A stretch of DNA of 64,000 nucleotides from an uncultured Phycisphaerales bacterium (GCA_903929885.1 CAIYWI010000126.1:1-64000), one strand, 5' to 3'; numbered from the stretch's first letter, positions 27,192 to 37,752 are shown. Notes: generated by a model from the sequence alone, not told the origin. Translations and numbers: made by a program.

Positions 27192-27770
27192 TCAGCGCGG
27201 AGCCGATTCGGCGAACGTCTCGAGGGTCAGACCGTCCATCAGCACTCCCGCCGCTCGCGCCGTGTCCTCGCGCAACGCCCGTGCCTCGCGACGCAGCGGC
27301 TCTTCCATGCGACCGCCCAGCACGGGCCTGAGGTCGAGACCCTCTTCCAGGGCGATGTCCATGATCGCGACGCTCGAGTCGGCCGAGCCCTGCGGGTCGG
27401 CGCTCGACGGTGCGGGGAGCGCCGACGCCGAATCGCCCGGCCACCGCCCGCCGACCAACGCAAGCCCCGACGCGACCGCGACGGCCGACGCCAGACTCCA
27501 CGCGGCGAGCGTCGGGCGTCGCGTGCGGGATCGCGAGGCGCGACGGGCCCGGTCGGCGTGCACCGCGGACATCACGTCGATGCGAAGCGAGGAACCGGGC
27601 GTGCGCCACGGCGTGGCGCGACGATCGGCGAGCTCGGCGTCGATCGTCGCCTGCTCGTGAAGCACGGCCGGATCGATGCCGCTCCGGGCGGCCTCGCGCA
27701 CGCGATCGTCCAATCGCCGCGTCGTGCGACAGGCGAGCATCACCGTTCGAAGGGCTCGCAGCGGATTCAT
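27192..27770 (-). CDS. Probable membrane anti-sigma factor
   Basis: This 192-residue protein has a basic cytoplasmic N-terminal helical region (about 85 residues), one membrane segment at about 87-108 (LAAWSLASAVAVASGLALVGG), and a short outside domain of about 80 residues with Asp/Glu-rich helices. It follows the sigma factor with a 4-base overlap, the standard sigma/anti-sigma order. It has no zinc-binding anti-sigma motif. Assigned by context and topology. Confidence 0.65.
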   Translation of the reverse strand: MNPLRALRTVMLACRTTRRLDDRVREAARSGIDPAVLHEQATIDAELADRRATPWRTPGSSLRIDVMSAVHADRARRASRSRTRRPTLAAWSLASAVAVASGLALVGGRWPGDSASALPAPSSADPQGSADSSVAIMDIALEEGLDLRPVLGGRMEEPLRREARALREDTARAAGVLMDGLTLETFAESAPR

Positions 27771-28441
27771 GCGGATTCCTCGCTGCCACCGGGACGCTCC
27801 GGGGAATCGATGTCGACGATGCCCGCGGCGCGGGCCGCATGGGCCAGTCGCTGCCTGGCCCGGAAAAGCGTCACGCGAACGCCCACCTGCGTGCGGCCCG
27901 TGACGCGGGCGATCTCGCCGATGGTCATGTCCTCCGCGTAGCGGAGCCACAGCGCGGTGTGCTGGTCGTCGCCCAGCACCTGTTCGGCCAGCGACCACAG
28001 CCGCGATCCCTCGCGAGCGACGTGTTCGGCATGGCCCGCGTCCGGGTCGCGGCGACCGACGCGTTCGGCCGCCTCGACCGGGCCGGCCGGGCGCCGCCGC
28101 CGGTGGGCCGTCACCGCCATCCGCGACGCGATGGTGAAGATCCAGGTGGAGAACCGCCACGCCGGGTCGTAGCTCCCGATTCGCTCCCACGCCCGCACGA
28201 AGGCGTCCTGCGCGATGTCCTCGGCCGTTGCGCTCGACCCCGTGCGGCGCACGAGGAAATTGAACAACCTCGCCTCGAACCGCGTCACCAGTTCGGCGAA
28301 GGCCGCGACGTGGTCGCGCTGCGCCATCACGGCCAGCTCCTCGTCGCTCCGATGCGACAGCGATGTCGGCGACGCGAGGGCCTCGGCAGGCACCCGCACC
28401 TCGACCGGACGGCGAGCGGCGACGTCGACGCGACGCTTCAT
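27767..28441 (-). CDS. ECF-family sigma factor
   Basis: This 224-residue sigma factor has region 2 (AAFAELVTRFEARLFNFLVRR, then SATAEDIAQDAFVRAWERIG) and region 4 (LGDDQHTALWLRYAEDMTIGEIARV, then TQVGVRVTLFRARQRL; given in parts). The N-terminal extension of about 30 residues before region 2 is longer than usual. It overlaps the upstream secreted-protein gene by 4 bases and the downstream anti-sigma gene by 4 bases. The three are thus one tightly coupled operon, suggesting that the secreted protein, sigma factor and anti-sigma factor act together. Confidence 0.88.
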   Translation of the reverse strand: MKRRVDVAARRPVEVRVPAEALASPTSLSHRSDEELAVMAQRDHVAAFAELVTRFEARLFNFLVRRTGSSATAEDIAQDAFVRAWERIGSYDPAWRFSTWIFTIASRMAVTAHRRRRPAGPVEAAERVGRRDPDAGHAEHVAREGSRLWSLAEQVLGDDQHTALWLRYAEDMTIGEIARVTGRTQVGVRVTLFRARQRLAHAARAAGIVDIDSPERPGGSEESA

Positions 28442-29574
28442 CGCGGCGTCCCCTTCCCCGGCGCGTTCCCGACGGTGGGCGGTTCCTCCGCGGACGCCCT
28501 TTCGGCGGCGTCGGCATCGCCCCGTCCCGCCTTGGCCTGGTCATGACGCATCCGCGACGACTCCATCGCGCGACGGACCATCAGCGTCAGCGCCGCGGCG
28601 AAGCGCTCGGGATCGTGATCGGAGATGATCTCGCAGCGGTGGGCCCTCGCCTCGATCGACACGCCCTTGGCCAGTTCGGCCATCAACGCGGCGTCGTCGG
28701 CCGCCTCGCCCTCGCGTCTGGGCGTGGTGCCCAGGGCGAGGATGCCTTGAGCCATGTGCTGAACCTTCACCGCCGTCGCCGCGTCCGACGTGTCGATGAT
28801 CGCGCGCCCGTACACCCGCATCTGCGCCGCCCCGGGCGCCACGGGGGCGTGACCGATGTCGATCACCAGCGACCGCGCCGCCTGAAGGATCGACGCGGTG
28901 GGGGCGGGACGATCGGCCTGCGCGTTCAGGTCCCCGCATGAAAAGAAGATCATCGAGCCCATCTGGGGCTCCAGCGGTGGCATGATGCCGGGGTCGGGCC
29001 CGCCCGCTCGCGCCGTCAGGGCGCGGATCCCGCCGGCCAACTCGTCGCCTCGCCGCGCCACCGCAAGCAGTCGCTCCCCCTCGCGTCGCCCCGGATAGAC
29101 CGCCGCCCGCTTCTCGCCCCGACGCGTCCTCCAAACGTGGATGGGCACGCCCTCGGGGCTGATCTCGCTGCGATAGCCGGCGGGATCGGCCTTCGACAGT
29201 CGCACGCCGAGGTGATCGGCCGCGTCGCTGGTGGTGAGCAGCAGGACGGATTCGCGACCCGGGCCCGGCAGTCCGAACATCGTCAGCGACTTGAGATCCC
29301 GCGTGGGCGAGATGCCCATCTCCGACTCCATGCGAGCCAACGGGCCGTGACGCTCTCCGGCGACCACCGCCAGCATCGGTTCGCCCGCGGGCGTGTCGCG
29401 GGCGGCCTCGACGTCGATGTGCACCAGCCAGATCGCGCGCGGGTCGACGATCGACCGGTCGAGCGGACCGGCCGATGCCGTCGACGCGACCGCCGCGCCG
29501 ACCACGCCGGCGACCATGATGGTCGTCCGTGCCGTTCGTCTCGCCGCCGAGTTGATTCGGTTCGCGTCTTGCAT
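28438..29574 (-). CDS. Secreted protein of unknown function, first gene of a sigma/anti-sigma operon
   Basis: This 378-residue protein has a signal peptide (about residues 17-36, TIMVAGVVGAAVASTASA) and an exported alpha/beta domain with no catalytic motif I recognise. Features visible are DPRAIWLVHIDVEAA near the N-terminus and a charged, low-complexity C-terminal tail (about 40 residues rich in A, E, R, D). It leads the operon and overlaps the sigma gene by 4 bases. It may be an extracytoplasmic sensor or a target of the sigma factor. This is inferred from gene order only. Confidence 0.65.
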   Translation of the reverse strand: MQDANRINSAARRTARTTIMVAGVVGAAVASTASAGPLDRSIVDPRAIWLVHIDVEAARDTPAGEPMLAVVAGERHGPLARMESEMGISPTRDLKSLTMFGLPGPGRESVLLLTTSDAADHLGVRLSKADPAGYRSEISPEGVPIHVWRTRRGEKRAAVYPGRREGERLLAVARRGDELAGGIRALTARAGGPDPGIMPPLEPQMGSMIFFSCGDLNAQADRPAPTASILQAARSLVIDIGHAPVAPGAAQMRVYGRAIIDTSDAATAVKVQHMAQGILALGTTPRREGEAADDAALMAELAKGVSIEARAHRCEIISDHDPERFAAALTLMVRRAMESSRMRHDQAKAGRGDADAAERASAEEPPTVGNAPGKGTPR

Positions 29575-29755
29575 GCCGCCTGCCGCCGATCTACGCCGCC
29601 CGATCGTTCATGTTACCAGCGACCCGGCCGCAGGCGGGCCGGCCACGCTCGTTCCCGTCGTCCAATAACCCGTTGTTCGGTTGGCGTGGGGTGTCCCGCG
29701 AGCGTTCTGGTTCGCGGATGGCGTGCATGATGCAAGATTGACCCTTGCCACGCGA

Positions 29756-29787
29756 TGTCAAACGTGTCAAAGTGGACACGGGACACG
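29756..29787 (+). promoter_or_regulatory. Direct and inverted repeat cluster, candidate operator
   Basis: Two TGTCAAA repeats with 9-base spacing (29756-29762, 29765-29771) overlap an inverted repeat CGTGTC / GACACG (29763-29768, 29775-29780). A further GACACG half-site is at 29782-29787. It lies just before the haloperoxidase-family gene and may be a regulator binding site. Confidence 0.4.
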
Positions 29788-29801
29788 CGGGAGCGAGCAT
29801 C

Positions 29802-31106
29802 ATGGAGAGAGCACTCGAGTGGGCGTTGGCGGCGGCGGCCGCGGGAATGACGGCGGGGATCGCCGGCGCATCGGATGTCGTCGGCGAGTGGAACGAGCGT
29901 CTGCTCGCCAGCGTCGTCGCCACGGGCCAAGGCCCGCCGCTGGCGGCACGGACGATGGCGATGACCCACGTGGCCATGTTCGAAGCCGTCAACTCGGTGG
30001 ATCGCTCCTACGCGCCCTATCGCGGCTACCTCCAGACGCCCGCGGGCACCAGCAAGCAGGCCGCGGCGGCGCAGGCCGCGCGCGACGTGCTCGCCTCGAT
30101 CCATCCGTCGCACGCGGCGACCTTCGATGCGCAACTGGTCTCGTCGCTGTCGCGGATTCCCGACGGGCCCGGCAAGACGGCGGGCATCGATCTTGGACGT
30201 CGGGCCGCCGCGAGCATGCTGCAGCAGCGCGCCTCCGACGGCGCGACCACGGCAGTGCCCGTGGCGGCGGGCACGCTCCCGGGGCAATGGCGTCCCACCG
30301 CGCCGGCGCACCTGCCGGGCGCTTTCGCGCAGATGGCCTCGTGCACCCCCTTTGGCATGACGTCACCCTCGCAGTTCCGCCCGGTTGCGCCGCCCTCGCT
30401 GACGAGCGCGGCCTACGCGGCCTCGGTCGATCAGGTGCGGCGGCTGGGTTCGGCCACCAGCACCGAGCGCACGGCCGAGCAGGCCGACATCGCGCGGGTG
30501 TGGGCCTTCGGGGCGGGCACCATCACGCCTCCGGGGGCGTGGAATCGCATTGCGCAGCAGGTGGCCGCCGCGAGGGGCATGGGCATCGACGAATCGGCCC
30601 GAATGTTCGCGCTCTTGGGCATGGCGCAGGCCGATGCCGCGATCAGCTCGTGGGAATGCAAGAACGCCTACGGCCTGTGGCGGCCGATCACGGCGATTCG
30701 CGAGGCCGACACCGACGGCAACGACGCGACGACGGCGGACGCGTCGTGGATGCCGCTGCTGACCACGCCCAACTTCCAGTCGTACACCTCCGGGCACAGC
30801 ACCTTCAGTGCGGCGGCGGCGGCGGTGCTGCGGGCGGTGACGGGCTCGGATGCGGCGAGTTTCAGCGTCGAATCGATGGGCATCACGAGGACCTTCGCGA
30901 GTTTCAGTGCCGCGGCCTCGGAGGCGGGCATGAGCCGCATTTACGGGGGCATCCACTTCGACTTCGACAACACCGAGGGGCTCTCGTGCGGCAACGCGGT
31001 GGGCGAATGGGCCGCGTCGCGATATCTGCAGGTGCCCGCACCCGGCGCGGCGATGGTGGCGGGGGCGATGGTCGCCGCGGGGTGGACGCGACGGCGGCGA
31101 CGCTGA
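29802..31106 (+). CDS. Secreted vanadium-dependent haloperoxidase / PAP2-family protein with PAPG sorting tail
   Basis: This 434-residue protein has a signal peptide (WALAAAAAGMTAGIAGAS) and a haloperoxidase-like acid phosphatase core. Active-site motifs are KNAYGLWRP (Lys and Arg of the oxyanion pocket), TSGHSTF with His332, and SRIYGGIHFDFDN (Arg and the metal-binding His). That set suits vanadate or phosphate binding. The C-terminus is PAPG, a short hydrophobic helix, then TRRRRR, like the PEP-CTERM-type sorting tails of planctomycetes. The ATG at 29802 has GGGAG 9 bases upstream. Whether it halogenates or hydrolyses phosphate cannot be decided from sequence. Confidence 0.83.
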   Translation: MERALEWALAAAAAGMTAGIAGASDVVGEWNERLLASVVATGQGPPLAARTMAMTHVAMFEAVNSVDRSYAPYRGYLQTPAGTSKQAAAAQAARDVLASIHPSHAATFDAQLVSSLSRIPDGPGKTAGIDLGRRAAASMLQQRASDGATTAVPVAAGTLPGQWRPTAPAHLPGAFAQMASCTPFGMTSPSQFRPVAPPSLTSAAYAASVDQVRRLGSATSTERTAEQADIARVWAFGAGTITPPGAWNRIAQQVAAARGMGIDESARMFALLGMAQADAAISSWECKNAYGLWRPITAIREADTDGNDATTADASWMPLLTTPNFQSYTSGHSTFSAAAAAVLRAVTGSDAASFSVESMGITRTFASFSAAASEAGMSRIYGGIHFDFDNTEGLSCGNAVGEWAASRYLQVPAPGAAMVAGAMVAAGWTRRRRR

Positions 31107-31130
31107 AACGCGAACCCCGTGCGGGGTCGA

Positions 31131-31136
31131 TATCAT
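31131..31136 (+). promoter_or_regulatory. -10-like hexamer, leaderless position (plsY)
   Basis: TATCAT ends 9 bases before the ATG at 31146. Confidence 0.4.
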
Positions 31137-31145
31137 CAGATCGGC

Positions 31146-31805
31146 ATGGAGTTCCCCGCGGCGGCGATGATTCCGGTGGCCTTTCTCAGCGGATCGATTC
31201 CGACGGGGTTGCTCATCGGCCGCGCCAAGGGGATCGACATCCGCCAGCTCGGCTCCAAGAACATCGGGGCGACCAACGTGGGGCGGGTGCTGGGCAAGCC
31301 GTGGTTCTTCGTCTGCTTCGCCATCGACTTTCTCAAGGGGTGTTTGCCCGCGTTGGCGGCCGGTCACCTGATGGGCGTGCTTGGGACGATGGATCTCGCG
31401 CCGGCGCAGGCGTGGATGTGGCTGGCCGTGATGATGGCGGCGGTGATGGGCAACGTCCTCAACCCGTGGCTGGGCTTCAAGGGCGGCAAGGGCGTGGCCA
31501 CGTCGATCGGCGCGATGAGCGGCGTCTTCCCGCCCTTGGCCGTGCCGGGCGCGGCGATCTTCGTCGTGTGGCTCACGATGCGACGGGTCTTCGGCTACGT
31601 GAGTCTGGCCTCGATCGTGGCGGGGCTGTGCCTGGCCCCCATCACGGCGGCGATGTTCGCGGCGGCGGGGTCGACCAGGGGCATGTGGCCCTTCGTGACG
31701 GTGGCGACGCTGCTGGGCCTCTTGGTGGTGTGGACGCACCGAGCCAACATCGTCCGACTTCGCGCGGGCACCGAGCCCAAGGCGGGGGCGAGGGTGCAGG
31801 CGTAA
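31146..31805 (+). CDS. plsY: Glycerol-3-phosphate acyltransferase PlsY
   Basis: PlsY moves the acyl group from acyl-phosphate to glycerol-3-phosphate to start phospholipid synthesis at the inner membrane. The three family motifs are visible: GSIPTGLLIGRAKGIDIRQLGSKNIGATN (parts GSIPTGLLIG, LGSKNIGATN), FKGGKGVAT, and HRANIVRLRAG near the C-terminus. It is 219 residues with about five membrane helices. The start at 31146 gives the family N-terminus. Confidence 0.94.
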   Translation: MEFPAAAMIPVAFLSGSIPTGLLIGRAKGIDIRQLGSKNIGATNVGRVLGKPWFFVCFAIDFLKGCLPALAAGHLMGVLGTMDLAPAQAWMWLAVMMAAVMGNVLNPWLGFKGGKGVATSIGAMSGVFPPLAVPGAAIFVVWLTMRRVFGYVSLASIVAGLCLAPITAAMFAAAGSTRGMWPFVTVATLLGLLVVWTHRANIVRLRAGTEPKAGARVQA

Positions 31806-31865
31806 GGCCGATCACGGCGGCGGGCCACGAGCCCGGCGACCTTGATGATGCGGCCGAGAAGGGGA

Positions 31866-32681
31866 TTACGCCATCTCTTCGTCGGCCGACGCCCCCACGC
31901 GACCGTGGGCGATCGGGCGGGTGGCAGTCTCGACGAAGCGGGCTTGTTCAAGCACCAGAGGGCAGTCCTTGCCTCGCGCGTGGAGTTCGGCGAGCATCTC
32001 GGGCCTGGTGAGACTGCGGCGGAAGACGTGCCAGAAGGCGCGACGGACGAGGGTGATCTGGTCGCGAGCCACGCCCGAGCGGCGGAGGCCGACCAGGTTG
32101 ATGGTGGCGATGCAGTTGCGCTCGGCGACGACGCAGAAGGGGGGCACGTCCATCGAGACGCCGACATTGCCGGTGATGAAGGCCATGCGGCCGACGCGGA
32201 CGAACTGGTGCACCGCGGCGTTGCCGCTGAGGATCACGTTGTCCTGGAGCAGGGAGTGGCCGCCGAGCATCGCGCTGTTGGCGAGGATGCAGCCGTTGCC
32301 GATGGTGGCGTCGTGGCCCGCGTGGCTGGCGACCATCATGAGGACCTTGTCGCCCACGCGCGTGGGCTTGTCGGTCTTGGTGGCGGCATGGATGGTGACA
32401 TGCTCGCGAAGGATGCAATCGGCGCCGACGACGACGCCGGCGGTGGGGTCGCCCATCTTGAACTTGAAGTCCTGGCCGGGGAAGCCGATGGCGCAACCGG
32501 GGTAGAGCGTGGTGCGAGGGCCGATGTCCACGGGCCCCTCGATGGCGACGTGGGAGATGAGGCGGACGCCCTGGCCGAGGGAGACCTTCCCGCTGAGGGT
32601 GCAGAAGGGGCCGACGACCACATCGTCGGCGAGGGCGACCTCGGAGCCGACGATGGCGGTGGGATGGATGGACGCTGGCAT
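31866..32681 (-). CDS. lpxA: Acyl-ACP--UDP-N-acetylglucosamine O-acyltransferase
   Basis: LpxA does the first step of lipid A synthesis, adding a 3-hydroxyacyl chain to UDP-GlcNAc. The 271-residue protein is a left-handed beta-helix of hexapeptide repeats: IHPTAIVGSEVALADDVVVG, then TLYPGCAIG, GADCILREHVTIH, and the catalytic-His region ASHAGHDATIGNGCI. It ends with the family's C-terminal helical domain (RRAFWHVFRRSLT). TAGCAT lies 7 bases before the ATG at 32681. The gene implies an LPS-type outer membrane. lpxB, lpxC and lpxD are not adjacent. Confidence 0.92.
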   Translation of the reverse strand: MPASIHPTAIVGSEVALADDVVVGPFCTLSGKVSLGQGVRLISHVAIEGPVDIGPRTTLYPGCAIGFPGQDFKFKMGDPTAGVVVGADCILREHVTIHAATKTDKPTRVGDKVLMMVASHAGHDATIGNGCILANSAMLGGHSLLQDNVILSGNAAVHQFVRVGRMAFITGNVGVSMDVPPFCVVAERNCIATINLVGLRRSGVARDQITLVRRAFWHVFRRSLTRPEMLAELHARGKDCPLVLEQARFVETATRPIAHGRVGASADEEMA

Positions 32682-32688
32682 GGGGGAG

Positions 32689-32694
32689 ATGCTA
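32689..32694 (-). promoter_or_regulatory. -10-like hexamer, leaderless position (lpxA)
   Basis: Reads TAGCAT on the minus strand, 7 bases before the start at 32681. Confidence 0.45.
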
Positions 32695-32883
32695 GGGGGC
32701 TCCGCGGGAGCGCCTCCCGTCCGAAAGGCAAACGCGGGCCCGCCGGATCGAGGAGACGCGAGGGGCGAGAACTGCGCGGCGACGGATCCCGTATCGAGGG
32801 TTGCGGGGGTTGGGGCCAATGGCATGCCCCTGCGTGCCGATGTAGACTGCGTCCGAAACGTCACCCCCCGAGAGCCAACCACC

Positions 32884-34713
<1,830 letters not shown>

Positions 34714-34750
34714 CCCCCGCGCCGGGCGCACGCGCCCCGACGCAAGGCCA

Positions 34751-34756
34751 TATCCT
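34751..34756 (+). promoter_or_regulatory. -10-like hexamer, leaderless position (purE)
   Basis: TATCCT ends 6 bases before the ATG at 34763. Confidence 0.45.
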
Positions 34757-34762
34757 CGCGTC

Positions 34763-35272
34763 ATGGCCCGCACGAAGGCAACCGCGTCGCCCCTGGTGGG
34801 CGTGATCATGGGCAGTCGCTCCGACTGGGAGACGATGCGCCACGCCTGCGAGACCCTCGAGGCGCTCAAGGTTCCCCACGAGGTGAGCGTCGTCTCGGCG
34901 CATCGCACGCCCGATCTCCTGATGGAGTACGCCGGATCGGCCGAGAAGCGAGGGCTGCTCGCCATCATCGCCGGCGCGGGCGGGGCGGCCCACCTGCCCG
35001 GCATGGCCGCCTCCAAGACCATCGTGCCGGTCTTCGGCGTGCCCGTCGAGAGCCACGCCCTCAAGGGGCTCGACTCGCTGCTCTCGATCGTCCAGATGCC
35101 CGCGGGGGTGCCCGTGGCGACCCTGGCCATCGGTCGGGCCGGAGCCGTCAATGCCGCCCTGTTGGCGGCGGCGATCGCCGGCCTCAAGGATCCCCGCATC
35201 GCCCAGGCCCTTCGCAAGCACCGGCACGACCAGACCAGGGCCGTGCTCGAGGCGCGCGATCCGCGTCGATGA
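34763..35272 (+). CDS. purE: N5-carboxyaminoimidazole ribonucleotide mutase
   Basis: PurE (class I) converts N5-CAIR to CAIR in purine synthesis. It is 169 residues with the family loops [35 protein letters not shown], and PVFGVPVES, plus [13 protein letters not shown]. The TATCCT hexamer 6 bases upstream supports the ATG at 34763. purK is not adjacent. Confidence 0.95.
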   Translation: MARTKATASPLVGVIMGSRSDWETMRHACETLEALKVPHEVSVVSAHRTPDLLMEYAGSAEKRGLLAIIAGAGGAAHLPGMAASKTIVPVFGVPVESHALKGLDSLLSIVQMPAGVPVATLAIGRAGAVNAALLAAAIAGLKDPRIAQALRKHRHDQTRAVLEARDPRR

Positions 35273-35310
35273 ACGTTTCTCGCGTCGGCCGGGCGCACGC
35301 CTCGCACGCG

Positions 35311-35316
35311 TACACT
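35311..35316 (+). promoter_or_regulatory. -10-like hexamer, leaderless position
   Basis: TACACT ends 8 bases before the ATG at 35325. Confidence 0.45.
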
Positions 35317-35324
35317 GCCCGCGA

Positions 35325-36317
35325 ATGAAGCGAATCCTCCACGTCGGGCTCGGCCCCCTCGGCCAGCGCGTCCTTGCCGACATGCACGACCGGTCGCTGG
35401 GCCACCTCGTGGCCGCCGTCGACCTCAGCCCCGCCCTCGCGGGCAAGCCGGTCAGCGCCGTCGTTCCCTCGGCAGATCCGCGGGTGACCGTGCTCCCCTC
35501 CCTCGACGCCGTCGACTGCTGGGACACCATCGACTGCGCGCTGGTGACCACCACCTCCGATCTGCCCTCGTGCGCCGAGACCTTCCGCGCCTTGCTGCGA
35601 CGCGGCAAGCCGGTGGTCTCCTCGTGCGAGGAACTCGTCTACCCGTGGCTTCGCCACGTCGGCCTCTCGGAGGAACTCGACGACATCGCCAAACGCCACG
35701 GCGGCCGCCTGCTCGGCACCGGCGTCAACCCCGGCTTCCTCATGGACGCACTCCCGGCGGCCGTCACGGCCGTCTCCAAGAGCGTCCGCTCGGTGTCGTG
35801 CCACCGCATCCAGGATGCCTCCTCGCGTCGCATCCCCTTCCAGAAGAAGATCGGCGCTGGCCTTGATGACGCCCAGTTCGCCGCCAAGGTGCGCGAGGGG
35901 ACCCTCCGCCACGTCGGCCTTGGCGAAAGTCTGCACTTCATCGCCCACTACCTCGGACTGACCGTCGAGCGGTGGGACGAGGATCTCAAGCCCGTCCACG
36001 CCACCCGCGACCTGACCTGCGGGTTGGGGCCGATCCCCCGCGGCAGGGTGTGCGGCGTGCGCCAGGTGGCCCGAGGGTTCCACGACGAGCGGACAGTGGT
36101 GCACCTCGAGTTCCAGGCCGCCATCGGCCAGGACGATCCGCACGACCGGGTGGTGATCGACGGCGAGCCGCCCATCGACATGGTGATCCGCGGAGGCGTG
36201 CACGGCGACGTGGCGACGTCGGCGATCCTGCTCAACGCCATCGGTCCGGTGATGCGAGCCGGCCCCGGCCTGCACACCATGGCCACGGTCACCCCTGTCA
36301 TGCACGCCGCCCGATGA
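35325..36317 (+). CDS. Dihydrodipicolinate reductase-like / diaminopentanoate dehydrogenase-like protein
   Basis: This 330-residue protein has an N-terminal Rossmann dinucleotide fold (VGLGPLGQRVL) and an LVTTTSDLPSCAETF stretch. A middle region reads LGTGVNPGFLMDALPA, as in dihydrodipicolinate-reductase-type and 2,4-diaminopentanoate-dehydrogenase-type enzymes. It is longer than DapB (about 240-270) and lacks the canonical DapB substrate loop, so it is probably a dehydrogenase acting on another amino-acid-derived substrate. No pathway genes are beside it. The start at 35325 has TACACT 8 bases upstream. Confidence 0.68.
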   Translation: MKRILHVGLGPLGQRVLADMHDRSLGHLVAAVDLSPALAGKPVSAVVPSADPRVTVLPSLDAVDCWDTIDCALVTTTSDLPSCAETFRALLRRGKPVVSSCEELVYPWLRHVGLSEELDDIAKRHGGRLLGTGVNPGFLMDALPAAVTAVSKSVRSVSCHRIQDASSRRIPFQKKIGAGLDDAQFAAKVREGTLRHVGLGESLHFIAHYLGLTVERWDEDLKPVHATRDLTCGLGPIPRGRVCGVRQVARGFHDERTVVHLEFQAAIGQDDPHDRVVIDGEPPIDMVIRGGVHGDVATSAILLNAIGPVMRAGPGLHTMATVTPVMHAAR

Positions 36318-36385
36318 TGGGGGGTGCGGGGTCGACGCGACGGCGGTCGCCGGGCGGACCGGTAACCCGGTGACGCGCGGATGCC

Positions 36386-36408
36386 CGCGAACGGAGGGGC
36401 CGTTCGCG
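36386..36408 (+). promoter_or_regulatory. Structured leader upstream of pilM (9-bp hairpin)
   Basis: A perfect 9-bp stem CGCGAACGG / CCGTTCGCG with loop AGGGG lies in the 234-base gap before pilM. It is flanked by a 5-bp hairpin ACCGG-TAAC-CCGGT (36358-36371) and a 6-bp hairpin CGTCGC-GCAG-GCGACG further down (in 36450-36480). It matches no riboswitch I recognise and is reported as a possible regulatory RNA. Confidence 0.35.
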
Positions 36409-36551
36409 ACCCGGGCGGGTGAATCCGAGTCCTGAAATGGCCGATGGCTGCGACGGGCGGAGTCGTCGCGCAGGCGACGTGCCGCGCCATCGTGCCGGGC
36501 GGTCGGCGGGGATGTCACCTGTCGGACGCCTCGGAATTGCAAGGACGCTTC

Positions 36552-37721
36552 ATGTCGCTCACCTCCACGCTCAAGGGTTGGGCCGCCAAGGCGGGTCAGG
36601 TCTTCGGCGCCGCGTCGGCCGAAGCGTCGTCGAAGCCCGCATCGACCGCCAAGGGCCTGCCGCTGGGGATCGACTTCGGCACCGGCGGTCTCAAGGTGCT
36701 GGAGCTGCAGGCGGGCGACCAGTTGACGCTCGGGCAGGCGATCTACGCCGAAACGCCCGACCCGCTGCGGACGGATCCGACGCGCCGACTCGAGTTCCAG
36801 GCGGAGAGCCTGGCCGAGATCGTCAGGTCGACGCGATTCCGCACCAAGCGGGCCGCGTGCGCGATTCCGGCGTGGGCGACGGTCTGCAAGCAGATCCAAC
36901 TCGGCAAGCCGGACGGCACGCCCCTCTCGCAGCAGGTGCTGTCGATGATTCCGCAGCACCTCAACTGCGACCCCTCGACCATCATCCACCGCTACCTCGA
37001 CGTGACGCCCCCGGGCGCGACCAAGCCCGAGGTGATCGTGATGGCGGTGACCAAGGAGCTGATCGGCCGCCTGATGCAGGCGATGCACGACGCGAAGCTC
37101 GAGCCGGTGGGCATGCACAGCGAGTTCATGGCCGACTTGGCGGCGTACGACCACATTCACGTCTCGACCGACGTCGAATCGAGCAACTCGATCTACGTCG
37201 ACATCGGCGCGGGCATGACGCGGATCTCGATCTCGCACGGCCGCACGCTGGCGTTCGTGCGGACCATCGACATGGGCGGCGCGGTGATGGACCAGACGCT
37301 GGTCAACCGGCTGGGCTGCACCATGGCCGAGGCCCGGGCGATGCGATGGAAGCACTACGGGGAGTTGAGCCGCCCGGGGTTGCCGCCCGCCGAGGGGCCC
37401 GCGGCGACGACGGTGCACGGGGTCGACCTCGCGGAGGCGATGGACATCATCGCCGACGAGGTGCGGATGAGCCTCCGCCTGCACGCGTCGAAGTTCCCGA
37501 CGATGAAGGTCGACCGCCTGGTCTTCCTGGGAGGCGAGTGTCGCAGCCGCCTGATCTGCAACCACATCGCGCGCGTGGTTCGGATGACCGGTCACACGGC
37601 CGATCCGTTCCGCAAGGTGCAGCGTCCCTCGGGGGAGACTCCGGCCGGTCTCGACCTGTCGACCGCCCAGCCGGCGTGGGCGCTGGCGATGGGCGTGTGC
37701 CTCTCGCCGACCGACCTGTGA
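36552..37721 (+). CDS. pilM: Type IV pilus assembly protein PilM
   Basis: PilM is an actin-like cytoplasmic protein that binds PilN and links the ATPase to the pilus platform. The 389-residue protein has the actin-fold phosphate loops LGIDFGTGGLKVLEL and YVDIGAGMTRISI, a conserved EVIVMAV strand, and the C-terminal LVFLGGECRS. The ATG at 36552 has AAGGA 6 bases upstream. A longer in-frame start at 36444 is possible, but it would add residues unlike PilM. It heads an operon with pilN, pilO, pilP-like and pilB. Confidence 0.9.
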   Translation: MSLTSTLKGWAAKAGQVFGAASAEASSKPASTAKGLPLGIDFGTGGLKVLELQAGDQLTLGQAIYAETPDPLRTDPTRRLEFQAESLAEIVRSTRFRTKRAACAIPAWATVCKQIQLGKPDGTPLSQQVLSMIPQHLNCDPSTIIHRYLDVTPPGATKPEVIVMAVTKELIGRLMQAMHDAKLEPVGMHSEFMADLAAYDHIHVSTDVESSNSIYVDIGAGMTRISISHGRTLAFVRTIDMGGAVMDQTLVNRLGCTMAEARAMRWKHYGELSRPGLPPAEGPAATTVHGVDLAEAMDIIADEVRMSLRLHASKFPTMKVDRLVFLGGECRSRLICNHIARVVRMTGHTADPFRKVQRPSGETPAGLDLSTAQPAWALAMGVCLSPTDL

Positions 37722-37752
37722 TCCGAACCGTCGCCTACCGCGGGAACCACGC

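Noticed and set aside
32682-32883. glmS ribozyme upstream of glmS
   Set aside because: No ribozyme core or pseudoknot pattern is visible in the 202-base gap.
36318-36551. c-di-GMP-I, cobalamin or glycine riboswitch before pilM
   Set aside because: The conserved core sequences of these classes are not present. Only hairpins of unknown type remain.
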